Assembly (NCBI GenBank): GCA_017649745.1
Contig: JAGCGE010000233.1
Span: 1-7,104 of the forward strand
DNA: 7,104 bases
DNA from: Clostridiales bacterium
Lineage (GTDB): Bacteria; Bacillota_A; Clostridia; Saccharofermentanales; Saccharofermentanaceae
Reading direction: 5' to 3'
Part shown: in pieces, positions 1 through 5,738 of the stretch
Layout: every line of letters starts with the position of its first letter
How positions within the stretch are numbered: position 1 is the stretch's first letter
Position numbers and translations under genes: made by a program
Notes under the pieces: generated by a model
Told to the model about the DNA's origin: nothing
The model's database searches: none
The model's input: only the letters and a program-made list of their open reading frames with translations

Positions 1-43
1 AAAGGCATTCCTAACACAACAATTGATTTTTCACCAAGTCTCG

Positions 44-67
44 AAAACGTTGTCCCGCAACGATTTT
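44..67 (-). terminator. Possible rho-independent terminator (hairpin with A/T flanks)
   Basis: Read on the minus strand, an AAAA run is followed by a CGTTG stem, a CGGGA loop, a CAACG stem and then TTTTC. The A and T runs can extend the stem around one bulged base. It could end transcription coming from the phosphoesterase gene, though it lies about 270 bases beyond that stop codon. The structure is nearly symmetrical, so it could also act on the plus strand. The GC stem is only five base pairs, so the call is tentative. Confidence 0.3.
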
Positions 68-87
68 AAGGTTCAACTTTTTTCTGA

Positions 88-105
88 TGTCCGATTTAAC
101 GGACA
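88..105. repeat. Isolated 6-bp inverted repeat
   Basis: TGTCCG and CGGACA face each other across a 6-base loop (ATTTAA). The GTCC/GGAC core resembles the inner junction of the array further right, where GTCCAC and GTGGAC also face each other across six bases. It may therefore be a decayed member of the same family, or a coincidence. No T-run follows on either strand, so it does not look like a terminator. Confidence 0.4.
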
Positions 106-124
106 AGTGCATCTTGTGTATCCC

Positions 125-204
125 GTGGACCAACAGGCAGTTTTTAAAGGAAATAGTCCACCAAACCGTGGACTTGAACACGGTTTTTGAAGGATTAAGT
201 CCAC
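125..204. repeat. Repeat unit 1: two GTGGAC-N25-GTCCAC palindromic modules
   Basis: The unit is two 37-bp modules, 125-161 and 168-204, separated by six bases (CAAACC). Each begins with GTGGAC and ends with its inverted complement GTCCAC. In both, a TTTTT run occupies bases 11-15 of the 25-base interior. In the second module the stem grows to eight pairs (GTGGACTT/AAGTCCAC). The inner boxes can instead pair across the 6-base junction as AGTCCAC/GTGGACT, so two alternative cruciform or hairpin folds compete. By direct comparison, 124-209 matches 249-334 at about 62 of 86 positions. Function is unknown. Confidence 0.75.
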
Positions 205-249
205 GAGATCATAAAAACTCTAAGAAATCTGGTTAAATCTTTCATTTTC

Positions 250-329
250 GTGGACCTTCTCCCGCTTTTTCGACGTTATAGTCCACCGAACCGTGGACTT
301 GAACTGTGTTTTCAGGGCATTTGGTCCAC
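250..329. repeat. Repeat unit 2: second copy of the paired palindromic modules
   Basis: This repeats unit 1 with identical internal geometry at an offset of exactly 125 bases: modules at 250-286 and 293-329, again six bases apart (CGAACC). The box sequences are perfectly kept while the interiors have diverged, except for the T-run (TTTTT in the first module, TTTTC in the second). The best conserved stretch is the junction, with TAGTCCACC at 279-287 and AACCGTGGACTTGAAC at 289-304. The unit ends eight bases before the stop codon of the phosphoesterase gene, so on the minus strand it would be transcribed as its 3' untranslated region. Confidence 0.75.
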
Positions 330-336
330 CAGATGA

Positions 337-1047
337 TCAGGATAACAACAATGGCTTAAAGCCGATGAAGTCTGACGAGATACAACGGTATGTCGTTCCG
401 TTCTTCTCACCTTCGTAAGCTGTCCTGTGGCCATTGCCGTGAAGATGGCCGTAAACACAAAGGTCGATGCCGTTCTCTTCGATCCTTACCGAAAAGTCTG
501 TCTCCTGCGAACCCTTGGTCAAAGGCGGATAGTGGAGCATCATGATCCTTTTTCGAGCATGATCAGGATCAAGTCTGCGGATATCCTTCAGGCAGAGCTC
601 AAGTCTAAGTATCTCTCTGTCGTAGATCTTTATGTCTTCCTGCTTAAAGTGACTGTCACCTGGTAAGAGCCAGCCTCTGGTCGCAGAGATGATCGCATCT
701 TCTGCTTCGATCGCTTTGTTCTGCAGGAATGTTATGGAATTAAAACCGTGCTCAGATGTGAAAGTCTCCATCTTCTTAACGGTGGTCCACCAGTAGTCGT
801 GGTTGCCTCTGGAGATTATCTTCTTTCCAGGGAGAGATTCGATCAGCGAAAAATCCTTATCTATCTCACTTAAGTAAGTAGCCCATGAAACATCTCCTGG
901 GATAAGTACAGTATCGGAATCAGACACCAGCGAACGCCAGTTAGTCTCGATCTTTTCCATGTAATTTTCCCAATAGGGACTGAAAACATCCATCGGCTTA
1001 TCGATGTCTTTGGCAAGATGAAGGTCTCCGATACCGTATAAGGCCAT
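337..1047 (-). CDS. Calcineurin-like metallophosphoesterase
   Basis: This is a predicted cytoplasmic metal-dependent phosphohydrolase of 236 residues; the substrate is not predictable. The ordered metal-binding blocks of the superfamily are all present: GDLH at 7-10, GDVSW at 51-55, RGNHD at 80-84, LHYPP at 171-175 and YGHLHG at 199-204. No signal peptide or membrane segment is seen. The set of motifs with GDVSW and GNHDYWW fits the group of small uncharacterised phosphohydrolases common in Firmicutes. The ATG at 1047 is preceded by AAGGAG (1056-1061) eight bases away, which overlaps the end of uvrC; only five bases separate the two genes. It is the last gene of the HPr-uvrC operon, so it is co-transcribed with repair, but no functional link is proven. 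The C-terminus ends shortly after the metal motifs, as is usual. Confidence 0.88.
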   Translation of the reverse strand: MALYGIGDLHLAKDIDKPMDVFSPYWENYMEKIETNWRSLVSDSDTVLIPGDVSWATYLSEIDKDFSLIESLPGKKIISRGNHDYWWTTVKKMETFTSEHGFNSITFLQNKAIEAEDAIISATRGWLLPGDSHFKQEDIKIYDREILRLELCLKDIRRLDPDHARKRIMMLHYPPLTKGSQETDFSVRIEENGIDLCVYGHLHGNGHRTAYEGEKNGTTYRCISSDFIGFKPLLLS

Positions 1048-1052
1048 GATGT

Positions 1053-2918
1053 TTACTCCTTAGAAAAATGTTCGATGATGCTTATAGCATTCTCCTCTGT
1101 TATCGTCGGACACTCCAAGAGTTCTTCCTTCGTCGCTTCGGAGATCCGTTTGATTGTACCAAAATGTGCGAGTAATTTCTTCCTTTTGGCAGGACCTATT
1201 CCCTTTATGTCTTCAAGCTTATATTTCAGGTTACGCTTCTTCGACAGTTTCCTCTGGTAAGTTATCGCGAACCTGTGCACCTCGTTTTGGACTGCCGTCA
1301 GGAATCTAAGGAGCACCAATTCGTCATCGTTAAGATTATCCTTATCGAGCAATATCTCGCGTCCGTCAGTGAAAACGAGACCCGCTGTCTTATGCTTTCT
1401 GTTCTTGAACATTCCGGCGAGAAGTATCTTATCCTGAAGACCGAGTTCAGTAAGCACTTCCAGTATCGCGGATACCTGTCCTTTACCGCCGTCGGCAAGG
1501 ATCAGTTCAGGATATGTAAATCCGTCTTCTTTGCTGTGCGAGAATCTTCTCGTTAAGACCTCTCTCATAGAAGCGAAATCATCCTGAGTGGTAACCTCCT
1601 TGAGCTTAAAGAGCCTATAGGACTGCTTATCTGCCTTGCCACCCGTAAAGACCACCATGCCTGCACAGATATCATCATTTCCAAGGTTACTGATATCGAA
1701 TGATTCGATCCTCTTTATGCTGCCTTCTTCTATTCCGAATTCTTTCTCGATCACGCGAACAGCTGCTTCAGGATCACTTCCTGCTCCACCGCCTCTTAAT
1801 ATCCTTCTTGTCATCATCTCTCTGGCGTTAAGGTCAGCCATCTTAAGAAGCGACATGAGCTCGCCTCTTTCAGGAACTTTAAGAGTGACTTTATGTCCGC
1901 GAAGACCGCTTAAATATTCTTCGACATCTCTTGTTTCCTCTTCAGTTCCAATGCTTACAGGGATAACGATCGTCTCAGGAATATAAGGCGCGTTCTCGTA
2001 GTATTGCATGATAAAGCTCTGAAGTATCTCAGAGTTATCCGATCCTTCACTCTTAACAAAATAAGTCGACGAACCAACTACTCGGCCGTCACGCAGTTCG
2101 AGTTTTCGAATAGAGCTCTCGCCTGCGTCAGAATAAATACCGACTGCATCGACATCTCTTCTAATGTCCATAAAGATTTTCTGGTTGCGCGTTATGTTTT
2201 CGAGCGCGAACAATCTGTCTCTGTATACTGATGCCTTCTCGAAATCATAGGCCTCAGCAGCCTTCTCCATCTGCTCTTTTATCATGGCCTTGATGCCGTC
2301 ATATCTACCCTCGAAAAAGTCGACGATCATCTTCATCATCGCGAGGTATTCTTCAGCATTGATACCGCCGTTACAAGGCGCAAGACACTTGCCGATGTGA
2401 TAGTTAAGACAAGGCCTTTCCTTGCCTATATCACGAGGCAGTTTACGGGCACATTTCTTGAGCGGAAAGATCGCGTCGATAGCCTTAAGGAACACGAACA
2501 GATCTCCGTTCATGTAAGGTCCGAAAAAGAGCGCGCCCTTCTTCCTTGCTTCCTCGTCAGGCCTGAAGACTTTCATGACACGAGGAAAGGCTTCGTTCAT
2601 CGTGATGCACACATAAGGATAGCCTTTGTCATCGCGAAGAAGGATATTGTAATGTGGTTGGTAACGTTTGATGAGATTGGCCTCAAGAAGAAGCGCTTCG
2701 GCTTCTGTTCCGACAACCGTATATTCGAAATCGGCAACGTGAGATACCATTGCTCTGACTTTGTTATTAGGGATATCGTGATCTCCAAAGTAGGATCTTA
2801 ATCTGTTACGGAGCTTCTTGGCCTTTCCTACATAAATAACACAACCCGAAGCATCCTTCATAAGGTAAACTCCGGGTTCTTGAGGTACTAGATCTAAGCG
2901 AGCGTCAAAGCCGTTCAT
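1053..2918 (-). CDS. uvrC: UvrABC excinuclease subunit C
   Basis: UvrC makes both incisions around a DNA lesion bound by UvrB in nucleotide excision repair. At 621 residues the protein has the usual full length and domain order. The N-terminal GIY-YIG nuclease has GVY at 16-18, IYVGKA at 28-33 and a Glu at 79. A four-cysteine cluster (C156, C170, C178, C182) matches the iron-sulfur site known in other UvrC proteins. The UVR motif that contacts UvrB is at about 207-242. The RNase H-like nuclease carries D408 in FDIS, D476 in LADGGKGQ and H548 in EVHRFAI. Tandem helix-hairpin-helix motifs lie at about 568-615 (DIKGIGPAKRKKLL). The ATG overlaps the stop of the HPr-like gene as ATGA, and I see no Shine-Dalgarno sequence just upstream, so translation is probably coupled to that gene. 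Confidence 0.97.
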   Translation of the reverse strand: MNGFDARLDLVPQEPGVYLMKDASGCVIYVGKAKKLRNRLRSYFGDHDIPNNKVRAMVSHVADFEYTVVGTEAEALLLEANLIKRYQPHYNILLRDDKGYPYVCITMNEAFPRVMKVFRPDEEARKKGALFFGPYMNGDLFVFLKAIDAIFPLKKCARKLPRDIGKERPCLNYHIGKCLAPCNGGINAEEYLAMMKMIVDFFEGRYDGIKAMIKEQMEKAAEAYDFEKASVYRDRLFALENITRNQKIFMDIRRDVDAVGIYSDAGESSIRKLELRDGRVVGSSTYFVKSEGSDNSEILQSFIMQYYENAPYIPETIVIPVSIGTEEETRDVEEYLSGLRGHKVTLKVPERGELMSLLKMADLNAREMMTRRILRGGGAGSDPEAAVRVIEKEFGIEEGSIKRIESFDISNLGNDDICAGMVVFTGGKADKQSYRLFKLKEVTTQDDFASMREVLTRRFSHSKEDGFTYPELILADGGKGQVSAILEVLTELGLQDKILLAGMFKNRKHKTAGLVFTDGREILLDKDNLNDDELVLLRFLTAVQNEVHRFAITYQRKLSKKRNLKYKLEDIKGIGPAKRKKLLAHFGTIKRISEATKEELLECPTITEENAISIIEHFSKE

Positions 2919-3178
2919 GAAACTTTTGGATTGTTCAAATAACTTACGAGCTCGTCTACTGCTTCCTGTGCATCTACACCATCAGCATTGATATCGATTC
3001 CTACGCCATTCTCGATTCCGAGTGACATAACACCAAGAAGACTCTTGGCATTCGCACGACGACCATCTCTTGTAAGATAGATCGTACTCTTGAAACTCGA
3101 AGCCTTCTGAATAAGCATCGCTACAGCTTTCATCTGGAGCGCATCCTCACATTTAAAAACAACTGTCTCTTGTACCAT
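2915..3178 (-). CDS. Crh-like HPr family protein with Gln at position 15
   Basis: This 87-residue protein aligns without gaps to HPr and Crh. In place of the phosphocarrier loop (G-[LI]-H15-A-R-P) it has A-L-Q15-M-K-A. The catalytic His15 is therefore Gln, and Arg17 and Pro18 are also lost. The regulatory serine is kept: S46 lies in AKSLLGVMSLGI. Bacillus Crh has the same pair (Gln15, Ser46); it is not phosphorylated by Enzyme I but is phosphorylated on Ser46 by HPr kinase and then binds CcpA. By analogy this should be a regulator of carbon catabolite repression, not a sugar-transport phosphocarrier. The other half of the loop is also changed, so its behaviour may differ from Crh. It is the first gene after a strong promoter, with an AAGGAGG ribosome binding site five bases from the ATG, and overlaps uvrC by four bases. 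A name such as crh is plausible but not proven. Confidence 0.88.
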   Translation of the reverse strand: MVQETVVFKCEDALQMKAVAMLIQKASSFKSTIYLTRDGRRANAKSLLGVMSLGIENGVGIDINADGVDAQEAVDELVSYLNNPKVS

Positions 3179-3183
3179 AGCCG

Positions 3184-3190
3184 CCTCCTT
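3184..3190 (-). promoter_or_regulatory. Strong ribosome binding site of the HPr-like gene
   Basis: AAGGAGG on the minus strand is a full anti-Shine-Dalgarno match, five bases before the ATG at 3178. It fixes the start codon and suggests high translation of the first gene of the operon, in contrast to uvrC, which has no visible site of its own. Confidence 0.85.
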
Positions 3191-3226
3191 GAGAAACGTA
3201 TACTTTTAGCAATTCATTTGCCATTA

Positions 3227-3255
3227 AGTATATTTTCACGAAAGAGCTAAGTCAA
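3227..3255 (-). promoter_or_regulatory. Sigma-A-type promoter for the HPr-uvrC-phosphoesterase operon
   Basis: On the minus strand a -35 box TTGACT (3250-3255) and a -10 box TATACT (3227-3232) are separated by exactly 17 bases. Each box differs from consensus by one base. Transcription would start near 3220, giving a leader of roughly 40 bases with a GTATAC palindrome in it. It lies in the 154-base gap after tsaB-rimI, the largest gap between genes in the window. I see no convincing CcpA (cre) site overlapping the promoter. Confidence 0.8.
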
Positions 3256-3332
3256 CAGAATAACGAGGGGCTCGCACTTTTTCGCTTTTTTAACGCAAAA
3301 TACTGAAAGTTTGACGGTTCTTTTGTCTATTT

Positions 3333-4475
3333 TCACAACTCGATTTTATAGAGCAAAGCATCATCGCCCTGACCGTAGTAATCTTTTCTGGAGGAATACA
3401 TGGTAAAGCCCAGTTTCTCGTAAAGTTTAACCGCAGGCTCATTGCTCTTGGAGACCTCCAGGAACAGCACCTTAATGCCCTTTTCCTTAAGTTCTTCCAT
3501 GAGCTTAGTCATGATCTTAAGACCAATGCCTTCTCTTCTGTATTTACCACTTACACAGAGGTTTCCAACCTCCGCTTCATCCTCTACGAAGCTCGCGCCG
3601 CAGTATCCAACTACAGCATCTCCGTTGTCGGTCCTTGCAACAAGACAAAGCTTCCTGTCACTTCTGACAAGATCGGTTATCTCTTCTTTTGTCCACGGAT
3701 GCTTGATGCATTCAGCTTCCAATATTACGATCGTCGGAACGTCTCTTTCAACGCCGTCTTTAATATGGACTTTTGTTGCTTTCTTAAGTCTCTCGGCAGA
3801 TGCTCTCGCGCAATATACAGGCTCGATGTCGATCGCATCCTTGTACTCGTCCTCACTTCTAACAGCTACAGCCTTTGCGATACCTGAAGGCAGGATGACA
3901 GCTCCGTGAGCATCTTCAACAATAGCATCGGTCTTACCTTCAAGAGCCTTGCTCATCGTATCGTATCCGTTACCGCAGATAATGAGCCTGCTTCCGTCAG
4001 GGATATCAATAAGTGCTGTAAGCTCATCAGCATCGTATCCGTTTTCCTTTACGATGACGTTCATGTCCTCATCATATAAAGCTGCGAACACTCTGTTGTT
4101 CCTAGCGTCAAAGCAAGGAAGGATATATGTCTTTCCATCGAACGAAGTAGGTGTCACGCTTCTAGCGAGCGCCTCGACTGATGTCACACCGACGACCTTC
4201 TTATCAGTAACAACAGACATACCCTTAACAGTAGCGATGCCGATCCTTATTCCCGTGAATGATCCAGGGCCGACTGTGACTGCATAAAGATCGATATTCT
4301 TAACATCGATACCTGCTTCATTAATGACCTCATTAGTGATCGGAAGGAGCACCTCAGAATGCGTTCTCCTCTCGAGGCTGAGCCTGTAGGAAAGTTCCTT
4401 GATATTGCCGCCATCGACCTCATAAAGTCCGGCACAACATGTGGAATTCGATGTATCTAAGACAAGTAATCTCAT
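3333..4475 (-). CDS. tsaB-rimI: TsaB-RimI fusion: t6A synthesis subunit joined to GNAT acetyltransferase
   Basis: This 380-residue protein joins two genes that are usually separate neighbours. Residues 1 to about 230 are TsaB, the ASKHA-fold partner that dimerises with TsaD and helps make threonylcarbamoyladenosine at position 37 of ANN-decoding tRNAs. Signatures are LDTS at 6-9, HSEVLLP at 39-45, GPGSFTGIRIG at 69-79 and EPVYCARAS at 218-226. Residues about 245-380 are a RimI-type N-acetyltransferase, which classically acetylates the N-terminal alanine of ribosomal protein bS18. It has the acetyl-CoA loop RREGIG at 313-318, LEVSKSN at 339-345, LYEKLGF at 351-357 and YYGQGDDA at 366-373. A short charged linker lies around 228-245. 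The start overlaps the tsaE stop as ATGA, with GAGGGG eight bases upstream. TsaD, which usually follows, is absent here. Confidence 0.93.
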   Translation of the reverse strand: MRLLVLDTSNSTCCAGLYEVDGGNIKELSYRLSLERRTHSEVLLPITNEVINEAGIDVKNIDLYAVTVGPGSFTGIRIGIATVKGMSVVTDKKVVGVTSVEALARSVTPTSFDGKTYILPCFDARNNRVFAALYDEDMNVIVKENGYDADELTALIDIPDGSRLIICGNGYDTMSKALEGKTDAIVEDAHGAVILPSGIAKAVAVRSEDEYKDAIDIEPVYCARASAERLKKATKVHIKDGVERDVPTIVILEAECIKHPWTKEEITDLVRSDRKLCLVARTDNGDAVVGYCGASFVEDEAEVGNLCVSGKYRREGIGLKIMTKLMEELKEKGIKVLFLEVSKSNEPAVKLYEKLGFTMYSSRKDYYGQGDDALLYKIEL

Positions 4476-4954
4476 TGCTCTTTCCCCTCGAAAACATTCT
4501 TTAATGCGTCAGTGATCTTCTGATCGAACTTCGTCTCATCAAACGAGATCTTGATGTCACGTTCATTACCGACTCCCCTGATCTCGATCTTGATAGTCTC
4601 CTTCGGAAGTACCTCTTCGATAACAGAACTCCATTCGATGATGCAGATTCCGTCGTAGTCAAAATATTCATCAAGACCCGAGTCCAGAAAATCATCAGGA
4701 CCTTCGAGCCTGTAGGTGTCAAAATGATAGATCGGGATTGTCCCGCCAAGATATTCGTTCACTATCGTGAATGTAGGACTCGACACATGTGAAGTTACTT
4801 GAGACTGTTCGCAAAATCCTCGCGTAAATACAGTCTTTCCGGCACCAAGATCACCGTCTAAAGCGATGACTGTTCCGCCTTCTAAGACTTTCGCAAGACT
4901 TCTTCCGAGCTCGAGCGTATCTTCTTCACAAAGTGACTTTATCTTAAATTCCAT
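4472..4954 (-). CDS. tsaE: TsaE, ATPase of tRNA threonylcarbamoyladenosine synthesis
   Basis: TsaE is a small P-loop ATPase that acts with TsaB and TsaD to install t6A37 on tRNA. With the start at 4954 the protein has 160 residues, the normal size. Motifs are the Walker A GDLGAGKT at 34-41, the switch region SSPTFTIVNEY at 58-68, YHFDTYRL at 76-83 and IIEWSS at 105-110. The frame is open further upstream (ATGs at 4972 and 5017), but those starts would lie inside the sseB-like gene. The 4954 ATG has GAGGA (4959-4963) four bases away and begins at the usual family position just before the S-x-EDT motif, so it is preferred. Seven bases separate it from the upstream stop, and it overlaps tsaB-rimI by four bases. 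The two t6A components are thus translationally coupled. Confidence 0.94.
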   Translation of the reverse strand: MEFKIKSLCEEDTLELGRSLAKVLEGGTVIALDGDLGAGKTVFTRGFCEQSQVTSHVSSPTFTIVNEYLGGTIPIYHFDTYRLEGPDDFLDSGLDEYFDYDGICIIEWSSVIEEVLPKETIKIEIRGVGNERDIKISFDETKFDQKITDALKNVFEGKEQ

Positions 4955-4958
4955 GAAG

Positions 4959-4963
4959 TCCTC
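4959..4963 (-). promoter_or_regulatory. Ribosome binding site deciding the tsaE start
   Basis: GAGGA overlaps the TGA stop of the SseB-domain gene and sits four bases before the ATG at 4954. It supports this start over the longer in-frame alternatives at 4972 and 5017. Confidence 0.65.
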
Positions 4964-5720
4964 ACTTAACATAAACAGGAACTTTGCCTGCGATGACCTT
5001 CTCTGCGATCGGGTCACCCATATCGATCATCACAAAGTGAAGACCATCAAGGAAAGGTCCTACTGCTTCACCAAGTTCAGTGAATACTTCATCGTTTCTT
5101 CCTGTGTGGTCTACAACGAACAGCCACTCAGGCTTTTCGAGACCTTCCCTTTGCATGAGCTGGATAAAGATCCTGAAGATCTCATCCTTTTTCGCGCCGT
5201 AATCTATGACTGCATTTCCCATGCCTTCAGGGAGCTTATCAGGATCTCCGACCTTGATATTAAGGCTCTGCGAAGTTGTTTTCTCGACCTTCGAAGGGAT
5301 ATCCTTGATGATGCCGTCTTTCTTGAATTCTTCTATGATGGTCCTGAGCATATCCTCTCTAAAAAGGACATTCTCTTTACCAGGGTTAACGACAAAGCCG
5401 TTTATCTTGCTGTTTTCGTTGAGCACAAGATCAGCAAGATCCATAAATCCTGCCACAACGCCGTTCTGCTTCTTATTTACGAATGCGAGATTAAAGCTCT
5501 CGGAATCGGAATAGACGATCTGATAGATCCTTCCCTCATCACCTTCTACGGCGTGAAATCTCATCTTACCTTCTTCGTTGCCTTCGACAGGAAGGATGAA
5601 CTTCGCCTTGACTGCTTCCTTCAAAACACCGAGCATGTTCTCTTCCGTATTATCAGTGTTGATGAGCTTAAGAGCCGCAAGGAGCTCCGGATTCTTTATA
5701 TCGTTGTCTTTGATCTCCAT
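4962..5720 (-). CDS. SseB-domain protein (two SseB regions)
   Basis: This soluble 252-residue protein is recognised as SseB-like. The N-terminal SseB domain covers about 10-125, with the typical pattern FILPV (41-45), a KNGxVAGF-type stretch at 84-92 and GFVVNPGKENVLF (108-120). A C-terminal SseB region covers about 150-250, with VGDPDKLPEGM (157-167), WLFVVDHTG (199-207) and a final KVPVYVK. SseB was named for altered serine sensitivity in E. coli; its biochemical role is not established and nothing here adds to it. No signal peptide or membrane helix is seen. The ATG at 5720 has GGAG six bases upstream (5727-5730). It lies 18 bases after the permease gene and seven before tsaE, so it is probably co-transcribed, but this looks like neighbourhood and is not proof of a shared pathway. 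Confidence 0.85.
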   Translation of the reverse strand: MEIKDNDIKNPELLAALKLINTDNTEENMLGVLKEAVKAKFILPVEGNEEGKMRFHAVEGDEGRIYQIVYSDSESFNLAFVNKKQNGVVAGFMDLADLVLNENSKINGFVVNPGKENVLFREDMLRTIIEEFKKDGIIKDIPSKVEKTTSQSLNIKVGDPDKLPEGMGNAVIDYGAKKDEIFRIFIQLMQREGLEKPEWLFVVDHTGRNDEVFTELGEAVGPFLDGLHFVMIDMGDPIAEKVIAGKVPVYVK

Positions 5721-5738
5721 ATTGTTCTCCGTAATCTA

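Larger units (their letters stand above)
1..336. other. Gene-free intergenic region rich in inverted repeats
   Basis: No convincing gene is visible between the window edge and the stop codon of the phosphoesterase at 337-339. The stretch is packed with short inverted repeats: CGTTG/CAACG at 48-62, TGTCCG/CGGACA at 88-105, ACAAG/CTTGT at 103-117, and then a regular array of GTGGAC/GTCCAC boxes at 125-329. Short open frames run in from the left edge. One on the plus strand stays open to 190 and one ends at 69, but neither has recognisable protein character. The 125-bp period of the array is not a multiple of three, which argues against coding. It is probably the 3' flank of the operon to its right. 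What lies further left is unknown. Confidence 0.6.

Noticed and set aside
43..56. CcpA cre-like sequence (CGAAAACGTTGTCC)
   Set aside because: Both outer bases disagree with the cre consensus. It is explained by the hairpin there, and no promoter was found next to it.
11..112. 33-codon minus-strand ORF starting at 112
   Set aside because: No ribosome binding site, no homology recognised, and it spans two hairpins. It is too short to support.
2..190. Plus-strand frame open from the left edge to 190, and a second one ending at 69
   Set aside because: No recognisable protein pattern. The longer frame runs into the repeat array, whose 125-bp period does not keep frame. They could be the end of a gene from outside, but the window cannot show it.
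125..329. CRISPR array
   Set aside because: The 37-bp modules are separated by 6, 45 and 6 bases, their interiors are diverged, and only the ends are conserved. There are no uniform spacers and no cas genes.
783..793. TGGTCCACCAG inside the phosphoesterase gene resembling the repeat box at 322-332
   Set aside because: It encodes conserved WWTT residues in frame, and a single 6-base box is expected by chance a few times in 7 kb.
1053..2918. FDISN in place of FDISH around the catalytic Asp408 of UvrC
   Set aside because: Asn at this position is tolerated in Firmicutes UvrC proteins, and all acidic and His catalytic residues are present, so this is ordinary variation.
3264..3274. CGAG-GGG-CTCG hairpin followed by T-rich sequence as a terminator after tsaB-rimI
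   Set aside because: The T-run follows only on the plus strand, while all genes run on the minus strand. The stem is four base pairs. No convincing terminator was found for the upstream operon, so read-through into the HPr operon is possible.
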